A stretch of 32,237 bases of DNA from Bigelowiella natans CCMP2755 (Eukaryota; Cercozoa; Chlorarachniophyceae): positions 57,501 through 89,737 of the forward strand of contig ADNK01001574.1 of assembly GCA_000320545.1 (NCBI GenBank). The letters run 5' to 3'. Positions within the stretch are counted from its first letter, which is position 1; each line of letters begins with the position of its first letter. Below are positions 1-11,902 of the stretch, piece by piece. The notes beneath the pieces were generated by a model that saw only the letters and a list, made by a program, of their open reading frames with translations, had not been told where the DNA came from and did no database searches. The position numbers were made by a program, and so were the translations under genes.

Positions 1-885
1 CGTACCTGCCGCACCCGTGCCCGATCAAACTCATCAGCTATACAAGAACTTGCTGTCGGTTCGGTGGCGGGAATCTTATCCACAGCCGTAGCTTATCCTT
101 TTGACACGATCAAAACGCGAATACAGCTTGGAATTGGCAACTCGACCTCTATGGGCGGTACATTGGTACACAGTGTGCGAAATGAAGGCCTGCTGAGCCT
201 GTTTAGAGGTTGGCACGCGCCCGTTGTTTCTTCTGGAATCACGAGTGGGGTGAGCATGTTCTGTAAGAAGATCTGGACACGTGTGTTAAGGCGCCAAGCT
301 GGTTACAGTGCATCAGACAAAGTTCCATACTCGCTGACGGCGATCTCTGGAGCACTTACGGGAATGACAATTGCCCCTATAATCATTCCCTTTGACCTAG
401 TGAAAATTCGGATGCAGGGCAGAAGCTTGCAGGGAGGGAATGCTCAGAGATTAACGACTTTACAGTGTGCCTTAAGGATTGCACGGACGGAAGGAATCAT
501 GGCTCTGACCTCTGGATCAACGGTAGGGGTATTACAATTGACGACGATGTGGGCAGTCGTTTTTGGTGGTTATGAATATCTCATGGACAAGCTGACTTCC
601 CACAAGATCCAATGCGACAAAGGTGTAGCATCAATCACAGCCGGTAGCATTGTTGGCGTGCTTTCTTGGGGCTCTAGCATGCCGTTCGACATCGTCAAAA
701 CGAAGATGCAGATGGATCCCGAGAAAAATAATAGTTCTGTAAAGGTCTTCCGCGATATATTCGGCCGTGATGGAATTTTGGGTTTCTATCGTGGATTTAC
801 GACTGTAGCAAGCAGAGCTGTCGTATGCAACGCCTCATTCTTTTGGGCTTACGAGGCGTTGAGTGGCACATTAGCGATGCATTGA
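1..885 (+). CDS. Mitochondrial carrier family (SLC25-type) protein, 5' end cut by the window
   Basis: Carrier of the inner mitochondrial membrane that exchanges small metabolites across it. The frame is open from base 1 to the TGA at 883-885, giving 294 residues, close to the usual 300, so only a short N-terminus is missing; no ATG lies upstream in the window, and the GTG at 64 is internal. Three homologous repeats are visible. Their signatures PFDTIKTR, PFDLVKIR and PFDIVKTK fall at about residues 33, 130 and 228, the roughly 100-residue spacing expected of three two-helix modules. Repeat ends such as LFRGW and FYRGF fit the conserved aromatic-x-G motif. The general look recalls the carnitine/basic amino acid carriers (SLC25A20/29/45 group), but the substrate cannot be fixed by eye. 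No intron is seen in the visible part. Family assignment is very secure, substrate is not. Confidence 0.94.
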   Translation, partial: RTCRTRARSNSSAIQELAVGSVAGILSTAVAYPFDTIKTRIQLGIGNSTSMGGTLVHSVRNEGLLSLFRGWHAPVVSSGITSGVSMFCKKIWTRVLRRQAGYSASDKVPYSLTAISGALTGMTIAPIIIPFDLVKIRMQGRSLQGGNAQRLTTLQCALRIARTEGIMALTSGSTVGVLQLTTMWAVVFGGYEYLMDKLTSHKIQCDKGVASITAGSIVGVLSWGSSMPFDIVKTKMQMDPEKNNSSVKVFRDIFGRDGILGFYRGFTTVASRAVVCNASFFWAYEALSGTLAMH

Positions 886-1891
886 AGCTAATTTTCGACT
901 CTGCCCTCTAGACACAAGATCTTATTAGAATTGTAAAATTGTAAAACTCGTCTCAACATAAAGTTAGGATGAGCGTACAAAATATGAGCTTTAGGACACA
1001 CAGACGCCTACCGCGTAGACGTACACATTGAATAGCATTATGTGCTACCCAATGAAGAAGTTGTCCTTATTTTATTATCTCTCTCCTATGATAACTATTT
1101 GAAGACCTGTTTCCATTAAGCATGTGAGAGTGAAATTAGTTTACTATCGCGCTTGCGCTATTTTGGACGCTAGCAAGCCGCATTGTAGCTAGTGCTTTAG
1201 CGTTGCTGTCATTTGTGTTCAAAAATGTAGGTCACGGAATTGTGCATGGTTACCATTATAGCCATGTACGTATATCTACTGCATACATATGGGTAAATCT
1301 GCGCTAGCTAGGGTGCATGCTATGCTAACAATGCTGCTCTACAGTTTCTAGAAGCTGTTTTGCCACATGCATGCACGCAAGTAAGGAGAAGGGCTCATCC
1401 TACACATGAAATTTGAGTATATGAGTGCATCTTGCAGATGGACGTACTACACAATGCAAGCATGACAGACAATGCATGCATTGTTACATGTGTCTAAACA
1501 TTGTGCATTGAGCTAGTGAGGTCATCCTCATGGCATCATCTAATCTAGTATACTAGTCATCACATTGGCGGCTACATAGCGGCACGCATGACACGTATAC
1601 ACGCATTTGCTTGCACTTGCAGTGTTGATCACAATCGTCAACTGGAGCTGATGGACCATCGCGCCCCACCGCCTGCTGTGGCATGCAATGACCAATGGCA
1701 ATGCACCACACTAGCACATCTGAACGACATGCATGATGATAGACATGCAATATCATGCCACATGTGCATGAGACGCGGATGTGATGATATGAACACGTTA
1801 TACTAGCCATGCGTACATGTGATATATATGAGACGGATGTAATGAAATGTTTAAATTTTTTCAATTGTCATCCTAATGTAGCTGTGCAATA

Positions 1892-1933
<42 letters not shown>

Positions 1934-2250
1934 GTGTGTGTGTGTGTGTATACATTATACATACTGTGTCTATTGTCATTTTTTTAAAAAGTCGTCGTAT
2001 ATATGGCTATGCAGAGCAGCGGCTACAGCGCTTATAATGTGCCTTATCGTTTCTGCAATGCTGTATTTCACGCTCGTAAATGCATGTGCAATATCTCGTG
2101 TGGTGCGCAATAGTAATCTGTTTTAGATGTCAAGGTCATCATCGTCTTTCTTTTTTTGTGCTGCATCCGTGCCAGCCGTTTTCTGCTTATTTTTCGTTCC
2201 GTCTCCATCGCTCTGCATATAATAAACATCCAAAGATGGTTCCGATGCGG

Positions 2251-2287
<37 letters not shown>

Positions 2288-2547
2288 CATCGTTTCATAA
2301 TCATTGATACTTAATCCGCATATGCAGTAAATTACAATCTGATCTTACTTGAAAAGGACAAAATTAACTTTTATAGTCATTTTTTGCATCAAGACGGCAT
2401 TCATTTTGTAAATGTGGGAGAGTTAAAAAGATGTAGAATACCCTATTGTTACCTCTTTCAGCTGCTCGTCGCTATCCAACGGAAGCATTGGCATTAAATG
2501 ACGAATAACCTCATCTCCTTCTGTCCAATTCTATGGTTATCAATAGA

Positions 2548-2585
<38 letters not shown>

Positions 2586-2960
2586 ACAAATAGACAAATG
2601 AAAGGAGGGGAGGGAGATTAGTCCATAGAATCTTCATTCACAACTGTCTCCTACCGTGTGGACATAAAAAGCGCTCTGTGTACGCGTGTTGATCCAATTG
2701 CTCATTGGGTGCGTTATCTTGACCTGATTGCCATCACCAGTGCATATGTGAAGAACTATATTGCGGTGACACACTTCAAAATACTTTCAAATCTTATCAA
2801 AATACTTTCAAATCTTATGGATGGGACGATAAACTATTTTTTGCATGGCTTTGTCCTTTTACATCTGGTAATGTCTTCAGGGATTCATCAACATTATCGT
2901 CGTTGTAACCATCATCACCGTTAAGAACATAATCTCTCTCCTGCTTCTTGTTATCACACA
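886..2960. other. Intergenic region between the carrier and the TMEM70-like gene
   Basis: No supported gene. 1150-1560 is rich in short palindromic words (GCTAGC, TGCATGCA, CATGCA). Two (TA)n arrays lie at about 1893-1930 and 2252-2286, the first followed by (TG)n. A (CA)n array lies at about 2549-2581. Open frames here are short, overlap on both strands and run through the TA arrays. The 3' part (2815-2960) may hold an alternative 3' exon or the 3' UTR of the minus-strand gene at 2961-3837. Confidence 0.7.
2776..2817. repeat. Perfect tandem duplication of a 21-bp unit
   Basis: Two adjacent identical 21-bp copies, 2776-2796 and 2797-2817, each starting TCAAAATACTTTC. It is a local slippage-type duplication in AT-rich intergenic DNA. 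Confidence 0.9.
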
Positions 2961-3837
2961 TCACCACAGAACTATGGATTCCCCATCGACATCGCACCCA
3001 TCTGACACAATCACGGTAGACACAACTACTTCGATGTCTTCCAGCGCCAGTTCTTCAGTTCTCACCCTCCCAAAAAAGGTGAGTGTTGAGACGATTAGTT
3101 TATCATCTTTGCGCTCCATGCGTAGAACGTAGGGCTTAAACAGCCAATTCAACACTGATGTAGTGCCGACAGCTGCTGCGACCACCGTAGCGCCTATGCC
3201 GATCTTGGCGCCAAAAGGGACGCTAGACGTTGTGCTCAAGAAGATAAGGACCGGTGTACAGGCGATGGAAAATACGCATGATGTGATAGAAAATAGCTTT
3301 AACGCTCGAACAGGCTGATGAATCGAGGAGAAGAGAAAGTACAGGAGGGGGGGAGAAATGGCAGAACAGGAAGAGAAGAGCAATTATTTTAAAGGTTAGC
3401 TTCTTCTCCAACGATACGTTGCCAGTTATCACCTGAGCGAAAGGGGCGACGTAGATCTTTTCCTCTTCCTCCTCTTTTGATTGCATTCCCCTGTGTGTGG
3501 GGGATGTCGTCAAAAGTCGCCGTCTACCCGTCTGTTCGTTGGAAGAGTGCACACATAGTCGAGCTATTCGGGCAAACACAAGCTGTGGCGGCAATGGAAA
3601 AGATGTAACAGAGCGCCTGAGGCCCACCATAGTCTTAGTTTTGGGTGTGACGCTAAAAGCTTTGCCCCCTCCCCGATTTGCTAAACGTAAAAGCCGAACT
3701 GGTCGTTGGTATACGACGCTTTCGATGAATTTAAGAGGGCTATTACTGCTACTACTGCGACAGAATGTCCCAGATAGAACGGTGGATCGGTTGGAAATGG
3801 CACAGGAAGATAGACGGTGAATGAAACGGCTTGCCAT
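2961..3837 (-). CDS. TMEM70-like mitochondrial inner-membrane protein, two exons
   Basis: TMEM70 family members are two-helix inner-membrane proteins that help assemble ATP synthase, and in animals also complex I. Exon 1 is 3837-3433 and ends CAG before a GTGATA donor. The intron is 3432-3315 and ends TTCATCAG. Exon 2 is 3314-2961. Junction phase is 0 and the product is 252 aa. The start ATG at 3837 has A at -3 and G at +4. Residues 1-110 are rich in Arg and Ser and poor in acidic residues, as in a mitochondrial presequence. The splice joins IYVAPFAQ to PVRALKLFSITS, matching the family pattern Y-x-G/A-P-x-A ... K-x-F-S. Two hydrophobic helices follow (from LKLFSIT and from AKIGIGATVV), separated by a short polar loop. 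The C-terminus looks shorter than usual, so a further exon below 2961 is possible. Divergent from the RPN2 gene. Identification is by pattern from memory. Confidence 0.72.
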
Positions 3838-4984
3838 TATTCCTCGACCTCTGGGGGGGCAGGGTCTGTGTTCGATTGTTGTTTTAAGTTGTTCTGTGTT
3901 ATTGGGTTCTTTGAATTAGATATATTCGGGTATATTTATTTTCTAAAAAAAATGCGTTCGAGCAGTTCCCGACTAGCCGAGCGAATTCGGAGCAAAATCA
4001 GTCCAGCTATTCTCTCGATGGTTAAGACTTTACGTGCAGCAGGGATTCTCAAATAGTAGATGATGTATGATAAATATAGATAACGACATGAAAAATGAGC
4101 ATTACCTTCTCAAAAACTACCTTCCAACAAGATTTGTGACATTTGAGATGAATACCTTGACGAAATTTCTCTCCCAAAATTTCTCGATTTTCAAAAACTA
4201 TTCTAATATGCTCAAGCGACAACAACATACAAAAGACTACATTGCAAAAAGAATGGAGTTGACTTACCGAGAAAGAAGACTAGCCCTAATTGGGTCTGAG
4301 TCTCTTCTTCGCAATCTCGACCAGGGGCCCTGATTCCTTTAATTAATTTGAAGAAATATATGAATGTAAATGCTTCTAATACATACGACAGGAATATTTC
4401 GTTGTCGTTAAATATGTTTTATCCGGTGTTTCCTTCTTTTAACGCCCATCGCAGAAATACGAAAGACTGATAATCAGTCTGAGAGCTCTCTGGCCTTTCC
4501 CCCCTCTCTGGTTTTGGAAACTGGTATTGAAACGTGAAATAATGCTCCGCACAATCTAAGATGTGTCACGCTACATTGGGAGTGATAACATGGTACCTAA
4601 GGATTTTATGGGAGATTCACCATGCTTGGAATCTCCCTTAAAATACTGCGTGACCTACCATCTGTCTTCCTACTTTCCTCGCCCTGCAAGATCAGTTGCT
4701 TGTGACTTGCACCTATGCGGCTATTTTTCTAGACATTTAAGAAGTCAACATTTGAACGGGAGACGAGAATGGCCCCACAGATGTTAGTAGGAGAGCAAAA
4801 AACTCATCTTCTTCACCATTGCTTCCTTCATGCCAGTCATTTCCTCATTTCGGTTAGAACCGATTACTAGTCCTTATCAAATCTTAAATTTTTCTTGTGA
4901 AAAGGTAGCGTTGTTGAAGGAGAAGAAGTAGAAGCATAAAGGAAGTTATTTTGGAGGTGTATAATAACTAAAAAGAGCATAAAG
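3838..4984. other. Region between two divergent genes, with a possible small gene
   Basis: Separates the TMEM70-like gene (-) from RPN2 (+), so it should contain both promoters; no TATA box is convincing. On the + strand, 3951-4056 encodes a basic 34-residue frame beginning MRSSSSRLAERIRSK. A further open stretch to 4333 ends in a charged helix-like segment (around YIAKRMELTYRERR). These could be two exons of a small mitochondrial-type protein: a GTTAAG donor near 4020 and AG acceptors near 4150 or 4216 keep phase. I do not recognise the product and may be seeing chance frames. The rest (4334-4984) shows only AT-rich sequence and the RPN2 5' leader. Confidence 0.35.
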
Positions 4985-7300
4985 ATGGCCCTGACTTCGG
5001 CGCAAGGGGTGCTCGCGCTGCTCGACGAGCCAGAAACAGAAATCAAGGTCCATGCAATTAAAAAACTGGACAAGATGGTCGACAACTTCTGGGCGGAGAT
5101 CGCAAACGCGATTGGAAAAATGTAAACCGATCTGATCCAATGATTCACAAATGCCGATGACCTCATGAAGCATCAATAATTGAAACTCAAGAACACTGAT
5201 TACATCATAATAAATTGACCAGAGTAGCCATACTTTATTTCTATCAAGCTTTGACGGCATTATTTTTTCTAACTTCGATACATTCTTCTCCAGAGAGTCT
5301 TTATATGATGACGAGAAATTTCAATCCCGTGACGTCGCTGCTTTGGTGGCTTCAAAAGTCCGTAAGCCCCTTCCTTTCACGTTTTCCAAACTCAAAATTA
5401 AATTTAGCCATTGCTCTCACATCAGTGTTTAGACCTTTGATTTAATTTTCTCAAATTTTCGCTTCTCACATTGTCGCTTGCTCAGGTCTTCTATCACCTT
5501 GAGGAGTTGGACGATGCATTGCGCTACGCACTTTGCGCGGGAAATGCATTCAACCTCACCGTCAAGAACGATTACGTCGATACCTTACTAGGTCTTATAA
5601 CTGAAAAGTAGGGGATTGTACATTGGGAAGGAGAGTAGAGGGAACGTATGAAACCAAAGTAAATATCACGCACTAAATCAATTTCACAACTTCAGCTAAG
5701 TGTATCGATGAATACATCCGAGTGCGCTCGGCGGGTTTTGCTGCCAAGTTAAAAGGCGGCGAGGACGCAAAAGTAGAGCCAATGGATCAAAGACTCGAAT
5801 CAATCGTCGATAAGATATTCGGGAAGTGCTTTGCACACGGCCAGTTCGAGCAGGCACTTGGCATCGCTGTGGAGAGCCACCGTCTAGATAGAGTGGAGGA
5901 GAGTATCAAACTAAGCGGTAGTGCAAAAACTGTTCTACTGATTTTTGCCAGCGCGCGTAACATTCTTGGCATAGTACGAATGAATATTACATAATAGAAA
6001 CAAAAAATCATCATCCATCGCAAATCTTGATTCCCTTCCACCATGATTGTTTAGGCGACAAACCGAGGATGTTGTCTTACTGCTTGAAGTTATGTAAGAC
6101 GACTGTAAACAACCGCAGATACCGTAACTTACTGCTACGGTCAATGGTGAAGTTGTATCAAGGACTTGCCAACCCAGATTATCTGAACATGTACTGCCAC
6201 TGCTACTACTACATACTGCTGCTATCAAACTAAAATATAGGTTATAATAGCTGTGGTCACCGTGTACAATTATAGGTAACATATTCATCTAAAATCATAC
6301 TTTTTGTAATAGGTGCCAGTGCTTGTTGTTCCTGAACGATCATGATTCAGTGGCTGACGCTCTCGATACATTGATCAATGGCGACGAATCGCAGGCGGTT
6401 ATGGCCTACCAAGTTGCTTTTGACCTCAACGAGAACCAAAACCAGCCCTTCCTCCTCCGCGTGCGGAAGAAGCTCACTGGCGAGGAAAGCAATAGTGCGA
6501 AGGAGGCTGATGCAAGTACTGGGGAGAATGATATGGAGGTTGAGAAGTCTGCGAGTGCCGTCGAAAAACCAAGTGGAGAGGGGGGGAAAGGACCCGAATA
6601 TGAAGGTACAATCGTTTGGGACTTGATTTATGCAAAAGAACAAATATTAATATGGGTATTTTTTTAAGAACGACTGGCGAAGCTTAAAGATATTCTCTCC
6701 GGGAAAACTCCTACGGACCTCTACTTGCACTTCTTGTAATGAGGCATTCATTGCTTTAAATCATACTCATGACATGATTATTATAGAGCTCAAAATGCCC
6801 ATGCTGCGAAGACGTTTTTTGTAGTGAGAGCCTCTTTTGAATAATCTTTCCCATCTTCACCTCTTCATCTTGTGCTCTTGTTTCCACTCACTCATTATTA
6901 CACATATTTATCAATTATTCGCAGATACATCCATAGCAAAACAGACCTGCTCATCCTCAAATCGATCAAGGATAAGCTTAAGCCTAGGAACACCGTTACG
7001 CACATCGCTACCATTATGTCGCATGCGATCATGAACAGTGGAACGACGATCGACACCTTTCTGAGAGACAATCTGCAATGGCTTGCTAAGGCAACGAACT
7101 GGTCCAAGTTCACTGCGACAGCTAGCATTGGCGTGATTCATCGGGGTCATTATAAGGAGAGCTTGAAGCTGTTACAGCCCTACCTGCCATCTGGTGAAAT
7201 GATTATGAATCAACCAATAGATCATATTTATGATAATAGCAGTGAAACAGTGTTTTTTATTAAGAATAATACACACATACACCCACACACACACACATAC

Positions 7301-7347
<47 letters not shown>

Positions 7348-7742
7348 CTGACCATTAACTCTTCTCACCAATCTCCCACACCCTTTCTGCAGGCAACTCG
7401 AACTCCAATAGCCCGTACCAAGAGGGAGGTGCCCTCTATGCTCTTGGCCTCATACATGCGTGCGATGGGGGAGAGCAAGCCAGCTTTCTCCAGGAAAGTA
7501 TAAAGTCAAAGAACGAGATTATTCAGCACGGTGCTTCGTTGGGCCTTGGCCTTACGGCCATGGCCACAGGGGACACTGCCATCTTCGAGGAGCTCTACGA
7601 GATCATCGTGTCAGATAACGCTGTGTCGGGAGAAGCTGCGTCTATTGCAGCGGGCCTCGTCATGCTTGGCACTGGTTACGAGGAAGGAATTGAAAACCTC
7701 ATAGTAAGTCAAAGTCCAACTTCGTTACTGCCGTCGCCGTCG

Positions 7743-7782
<40 letters not shown>

Positions 7783-10083
7783 AGTAGTAGTAGTAGTTGA
7801 AGTAGAAATAGTAGTAGTACTAGCAGTAGGAACAGTCAGCATTGATGTATCTGTGTTTGTATTGATGGCAATTGTGACATACTTCGACATTTGGTTACTT
7901 TTGTCGATATTCAATATCCCTTTTTGTTTTGCGTTTCCTACCCCTCTCCATCCATCTACTATTCCCCCCCTCCTCTAAGGGCTACGCACACGACACGAAG
8001 CACGAAAAAATTATCCGCGGTATTGCCATGGCCGTTGGGCTGATTGAGTACGGGCGGGAAGAGGCAGCAGATCCGACCATCGAGGAGCTTGCTTCGGATA
8101 CGGACGCTATCCTCCGGTTTGGGGCTATGAACACCATTGCTCTAGCTTACGTCGGTACCGGGAACAACAAGGCAGTGAGGAAGCTCCTTCATGTTGCTGT
8201 TAGTGATGTCAGCGACGACGTCCGCCGTGCCGCTACTACTGCACTCGGATTCGTACTTTGCAACGACCCCAAAAAGGTTAGTTGGTTCGTATTACCGAAC
8301 TACCCACCAGGATTAGAAAGAGCCTTACACTGCCTGTTATCGAATGTGATTGATGAAGAAGAATACCAAGATGGCGGGGAGAACAAGCAGCTGTTGTGTG
8401 CAACCTCTTATCTTTGTGTGTATGTGTTCTGGTGTAGGTTCCTACCATTGTCTCGCTTCTCGCAGAAGGCTTCAACCCACACGTGCGGTACGGGGCAGCT
8501 CTGGCTGTTGGTATCGCTTGTGCTGGTAGCGGGATGAAGGAAGCGTTAGACCTGCTTGAGTCTCTCTTGGATGATTCAGAGGAGTTCGTGCGGCAAGCGG
8601 CCTTCATTGCCACTGCCATGGTAATCAACGATGATGCATTAAATGGTTTGTACCTCTCGTGGATGTGCTGATTTATCATCACCACCACCACCTCAGGTCT
8701 TGATTCAGCACAACAAGTCTAAAGAACCGCGCGTAGCTACTTTCCGCAACAAGATCGATGAGGCGTTGTTGTCCAAGGGAGATACTATGGCCAAGTTTGG
8801 CGCTATCATCTCTGCTGGAATATTGGACGCGGGCGGACGCAATATGACCATATCCCTGTTGTCGCACCACGGGCACAAGAAGATGACTGCCATTGCTGGA
8901 ATGGCTGTGTTCTTGCAGTTCTGGTACTGGCATCCTCTCATTCACTTTTTGTGCCTCTCCTTCGCTCCTACCGCCGTGATAGGCCTCAACAAAGACCTCA
9001 AGATGCCTCAGAACTGGACCGTCAAATCAGCAGCGAAACCGTCGCTGTTCGCATACCCCGCCCCGCGCGTGGAGAAGAAAGAAGAGAAGAAGGAGCTGAA
9101 AACTGCCACCCTTTCTGTGACGAAGAAGCAGACATCGAAAACCACGACCACCACCACGGATAAGAAGGAGGGAGAAGGCATGGAAGTCGAGGAGAAGGGG
9201 AGCGCCAAGGAACCTACTAAGGACATGGAAGTTGAAGGAGGTGTCTTCTAGCACGGGTGTTGGTTGGGAGGGGGGAGGAGGAAAACCGTCATTTAGATGT
9301 GTGCGTGTATGTAACAGCAATACACATAAATTGAAAGTTTCATTGTAATATTTTTCCCCCCCTGGCTTTCAATGACTCATCCCCGTTTCCCCGTTAGAAT
9401 CAAAAGAGGAAGGCAAGGAGGAGGGCAAAAAAGAGGAGGAGAAGAAGGCAGAACCGGAGCCGGAGTTCGAAATCCTCTCAAACCCTTCTCGCGTGACATG
9501 GGCGCAACAGCAATACATCGAAGTAGTAGCTGAACAAAGATATAAGCCTGCCAAAGAGGTTCGTACCTATGTACCACAACAAAACGAAGAAATGGAGGAA
9601 CAATAACAAACACGAGAAGAAGAAAAAGACTAGTTATGTGGGATCATTTGGCATAGTAAGGAGAATTAGAAGAGTAAGCATGAGGTTGTGCGGATGATGA
9701 TGATGATGATGACAGATGGTAATTATAATTATTCTAACCCGTGTGTCATTGCGCTCTTCCCTTATCTTCCTCCTCCTCCTCCTCCTCTTCCGATTAACAT
9801 AGATGCCGGCGGGCATCGTAATGCTAATCGACAGTAAGCCGCAGGAAGCAGAGGACTTTGTGGTTGCGAAGGCCCCGAAAATAGGTGGCCATCTGCACTC
9901 ACACACACACCCCAGCACAACACCGCTCGAATGTTAAAAAAATTATTGTAGTTCTATGTGCAACTTGGGCATTTACAAAGCACTTCTCACCCACTAATTG
10001 GCATGATCATTCGTTTATCAGGAGTTCCAGGCGTTTCAGACGATGAGCCAGATCCACCAGAGCCCTTCCAATTCGTGCGATAA
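4985..10083 (+). CDS. RPN2: 26S proteasome regulatory subunit RPN2/PSMD1, 15 exons
   Basis: Largest scaffold of the proteasome base; it carries RPN13 and contacts the ATPase ring and lid. Exons: 4985-5121, 5294-5357, 5486-5591, 5696-5917, 6055-6190, 6313-6605, 6669-6735, 6925-7193, 7393-7703, 7980-8276, 8438-8620, 8697-9240, 9398-9558, 9803-9884, 10022-10083. All junctions keep phase and give 977 aa (human about 953). The N-terminal helical part reads [11 protein letters not shown] then [19 protein letters not shown]. The central proteasome/cyclosome repeats (about residues 360-730) show [50 protein letters not shown] and [16 protein letters not shown]. Then come GLNKDLKMP, a Lys/Glu-rich low-complexity stretch and the C-terminus [11 protein letters not shown], close to the human PPEPFEY segment that binds RPN13. 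A Glu-rich insert lies near residues 290-318. Several donors are weak (GTCCGT, GTCTTA, GTGGCC). The ATG at 4985 has a good start context (AAAGATGG). Confidence 0.97.
7265..7345. repeat. Compound (CA)n-(TA)n microsatellite in RPN2 intron 8
   Basis: An imperfect CA array at about 7265-7300 passes into a TA array at about 7304-7345. It fills much of the 199-bp intron between exons 8 and 9 and stops about 45 bp short of the acceptor. Confidence 0.9.
7730..7820. repeat. (CGT/TCG)n then (TAG)n trinucleotide array in RPN2 intron 9
   Basis: A run of CGT triplets at about 7732-7782 changes into TAG triplets to about 7797, with degraded copies after it. It starts only about 30 bp after the exon 9 donor (GTAAGT at 7704) and explains the poly-Ser and poly-Thr frames seen there. 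Confidence 0.9.
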
Positions 10084-11902
10084 CGATGAGATATCATTTA
10101 TGATGATGAGGAAGTGGAAGATTCTCACGATGGATTACTGTCCGGCCGTGAAATGCTGCTAGTACATCACTAATTATATGTTCTTGAGAAATATCTCAAT
10201 GCGACATCTATTACACATTGGCATGCAATACATAAACGGAAAGTTGATGTACACACTTGCATGCTATCTAGCTATGGTATGTACGTAGAGATGCATAGAA
10301 TTGCAGCATGCATGGCGGTGTGGATGCCACTACATGTTATATACACGCCTCAAAATGAGATATCTGGATATCTCTCTGCTATCTCTCTACTCATCGATCA
10401 CAACAATAGACTAGTAGACATCATCGCTAGATCGCGTACTTCTCGACTTATCGCATCGCTTATAGCATAGCTAGATCTCTGCTTATTAGTTTGGTCTTCG
10501 TCTCTAGGTCTAGTCATGCTAGCATGCGCTGATCGATAATAACTTGGCCAACTCTAAAACTCTAGAACTGCTCAAATGCGTGTGCGTTCGATGCCGTTGC
10601 ACGTACATGCTAGCATGTGCTGCACTCTACTAGCTCTAGCGCTAGCTAGCTATAGCGTGCACGCTTGCACGTTCTAGCGTTGTGTGCTAATTTGATCTTG
10701 GCACGCTGTCGTTTGCGAGCCAATTTAGCTAGAATTACGCTGCGTACTGTTCTAGCGTTGCACCTTGCTTGATATCTTGCTAGTGCTACGTACCCGCGAT
10801 GTGTACGAACACACGTGTCATCGCTCCAAAAGCCACAAGCCCGCCCATGCAGACGTACTGCGCCAACAACAGTATAAATCACAGGGCTTGCTAGCTAGCT
10901 AGCTTGTAGCTCGGGAAAATTCACGTAGGAGCAGCCTGATTATGATGTGTCTATGGCTAGCTAGCTAGACATGCGAACATGCTTGTGCAGGCGACACAAT
11001 GATCTAGATGATGAAGCATCGGTACATGCTATTTGCACATTTTCTAGATTTGTACAACTAGCACGTGTAATACTGAATGACATTCTTTTCTAGACGACGC
11101 TCGTGCATGGGTATCGATCAGTCGATCAGCCCGCGTACGTACTACATGCATGCAGGCCTTCTTTCAATATAGGCCTTATTCCATATGCTATATATCCTAC
11201 CTACTACCCTAATACAAAAAAACACAGTAGCTATTAAGGGCTGCGATGTATTGGATTGCTCATGACCGGGCTTTGGCCTTAATCCTGGTCTTCATTCTCT
11301 CATTTTGTGAAATTTCGTGAAATGTGTTTGACTTCTCTTATCATTGTTGTTAGTAGCTCCTATGCTGTTGTCCAATAAAAGTTCTTCATATGCCAGCATG
11401 TCCATTCCTAGATTAATCGAGCTCCTGAGATGTTGTCACAGTATATCGATACCAACAGTACATTTATCACCACTAGTGCCAGCATCAACACCAGCAAAAT
11501 TCGAACAATACAGTTTTTGGTTTCACACATAGTAGGTGGATAAAGCTTAGAAAATATAATTCATTGTGCACCTTGAAAGAGTTTCCCTACATATTTTGGC
11601 CTTTTCAACATATCAGGAAAGGATATTAAAAAATGATAGCATCGTTAGATTTGTTTAGAACAGCGTGCATGTGAATGTTTGATTCGATGAAATGGCATCT
11701 ATGAGTACATATAACCTATCTATGAAAAAGAATGTGTTAATTCTAAAGTTAGCACCTGCAATTGACTGTCTCGGAAGGATTTAGAGGCATCCACTTCGTT
11801 CCAACTAATGCACAAATTCAAACAGAAGCACAACGATGTATCACATATTTATATCCCCCCCCCACATATATGTATGTATACACATGTATGTATGTGTATA
11901 TG
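10084..11902. other. Gene-free region 3' of RPN2, rich in CTAG/TGCA palindromic words
   Basis: No gene I can support. From about 10240 to 11160 the sequence is unusually dense in GCTAGC, CTAG, GCATGC, TGCA and GTAC words, including a run of GCTAGCTAGCTAG type at 10889-10905 and again near 10955-10968. From about 11200 it becomes ordinary AT-rich DNA with no convincing exon. A short C run and TATG/TGTA repeats at about 11856-11902 sit just outside the left arm of the inverted repeat. Confidence 0.6.

Noticed and set aside
1809-2307. Several overlapping frames with Tyr-Ile repeats
   Set aside because: They are translations of (TA)n and (TG)n arrays with no coding signal outside the repeats.
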